The notes under the pieces are model-generated. The model searched no databases. It was not told the origin of the DNA and was given only the letters and a program-made list of their open reading frames with translations. This document shows positions 63,942-64,000 of a DNA stretch of 64,000 nucleotides, one piece after another. This stretch comes from Eutreptiella sp. 'Long Island Sound 2002'. Taxonomy: Eukaryota > Euglenozoa > Euglenophyceae > Eutreptiales > Eutreptiaceae. The position numbers and the translations under genes were made by a program. Positions within the stretch are counted from its first letter, which is position 1; each line of letters starts with the position of its first letter. Where the stretch lies: contig OZ038380.1 of the NCBI GenBank assembly GCA_964036045.1, positions 186,880,298 to 186,944,297 of the forward strand, read 5' to 3'.

Positions 63942-63942
63942 G

Positions 63943-63961
63943 TTTCCTGTATCCTGAGAAG
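63943..63961 (+). repeat. LINE target-site duplication, right
   Basis: Second copy of the 19-bp target. The following 39 bases equal 52178-52216. Confidence 0.93.
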
Positions 63962-64000
63962 ATCTAACGGCTCAAATATCTGGAACCCAAACAACTCCAA

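Larger units (their letters stand above)
54029..63942 (+). mobile_element. 9.9-kb LINE (non-LTR retrotransposon)
   Basis: Both ends are fixed by comparison with the empty duplicate at 52159. Order: 166-bp 5' UTR, ORF1 (54195-56225), a middle coding region in two frames (~56777-57670), and ORF2 (57988-63941) with endonuclease, RT, CCHC finger and tail. There is no poly(A) or 3' repeat, and the ORF2 stop is one base from the end. The conserved region WVNELVWIPGKGQVSF and the RT motif DYVKCFDLIP recall LINEs common in dinoflagellates; this is from memory. The endonuclease frameshift suggests the copy is inactive unless frameshifting is used. Confidence 0.93.

Noticed and set aside
1-64000. Dinoflagellate spliced-leader relics, rRNA or snRNA genes
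   Set aside because: I scanned by eye for a spliced-leader core (ttttggctcaag) and for conserved rRNA/U6 strings and found none. Absence by eye is not proof.

Overview
The window looks like repeat-rich nuclear DNA of a eukaryotic alga or protist. There are no operons, ribosome binding sites or prokaryotic gene spacing. Most of the sequence is satellites, microsatellites, poly(C)/poly(G) tracts and several kinds of retroelement. The clearest host gene is an intronless delta-class carbonic anhydrase, a family known from diatoms, dinoflagellates, haptophytes and prasinophytes. The large LINE at the right end resembles, from memory of the family, LINEs that are abundant in dinoflagellates. A dinoflagellate is therefore my leading guess, but I saw no spliced-leader relic, and a prasinophyte or other alga is possible.

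Layout. 1-7480: direct, partly deleted copies of a retroelement whose reverse transcriptase (RT) resembles those of tyrosine-recombinase (DIRS-type) elements, with the first carbonic anhydrase unit embedded among them. 8890-25516: carbonic anhydrase units 2 and 3, effectively identical, flanking a 149-bp satellite of 47 units without net indels (14102-21112) and a C-rich minisatellite (21113-22000). 25560-30820: simple repeats, a MITE-like element with TA flanks, diverged ~185-bp tandem repeats and an inverted copy of the same retroelement. 33358-36845: a decayed element with two gag-like ORFs, a tyrosine recombinase and an RT, in the unusual order recombinase before RT. 38625-41355: a 3'-truncated LINE of a second kind (two ORF1-like frames, then an endonuclease domain), followed by a tRNA-like SINE head and repeats that share a piece of the endonuclease ORF. 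43566-43975: a foldback element. 45097-46575: an unrecognised 492-residue protein with two copies of a ~31-residue motif. 46674-54028: nested segmental duplications, including five tandem copies of a 272-bp unit.

54029-63942 is an almost complete 9.9-kb LINE. It is inserted in one of two duplicated flanks, so the other flank (around 52159-52177) serves as the empty site. That fixes the junctions: a 19-bp target-site duplication, no poly(A), and an ORF2 stop codon one base from the end of the element. It has a coiled-coil ORF1, a middle frame with PPxY/LPxY motifs and a possible intron, and an ORF2 with a 2A-like motif, AP-endonuclease, RT with a long insertion before YADD, a CCHC finger and a long basic tail. 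A frameshift splits the endonuclease.

The genes form no pathway. The carbonic anhydrase copies are the probable functional content, and the rest records how retrotransposition, tandem amplification and gene conversion shaped the locus.
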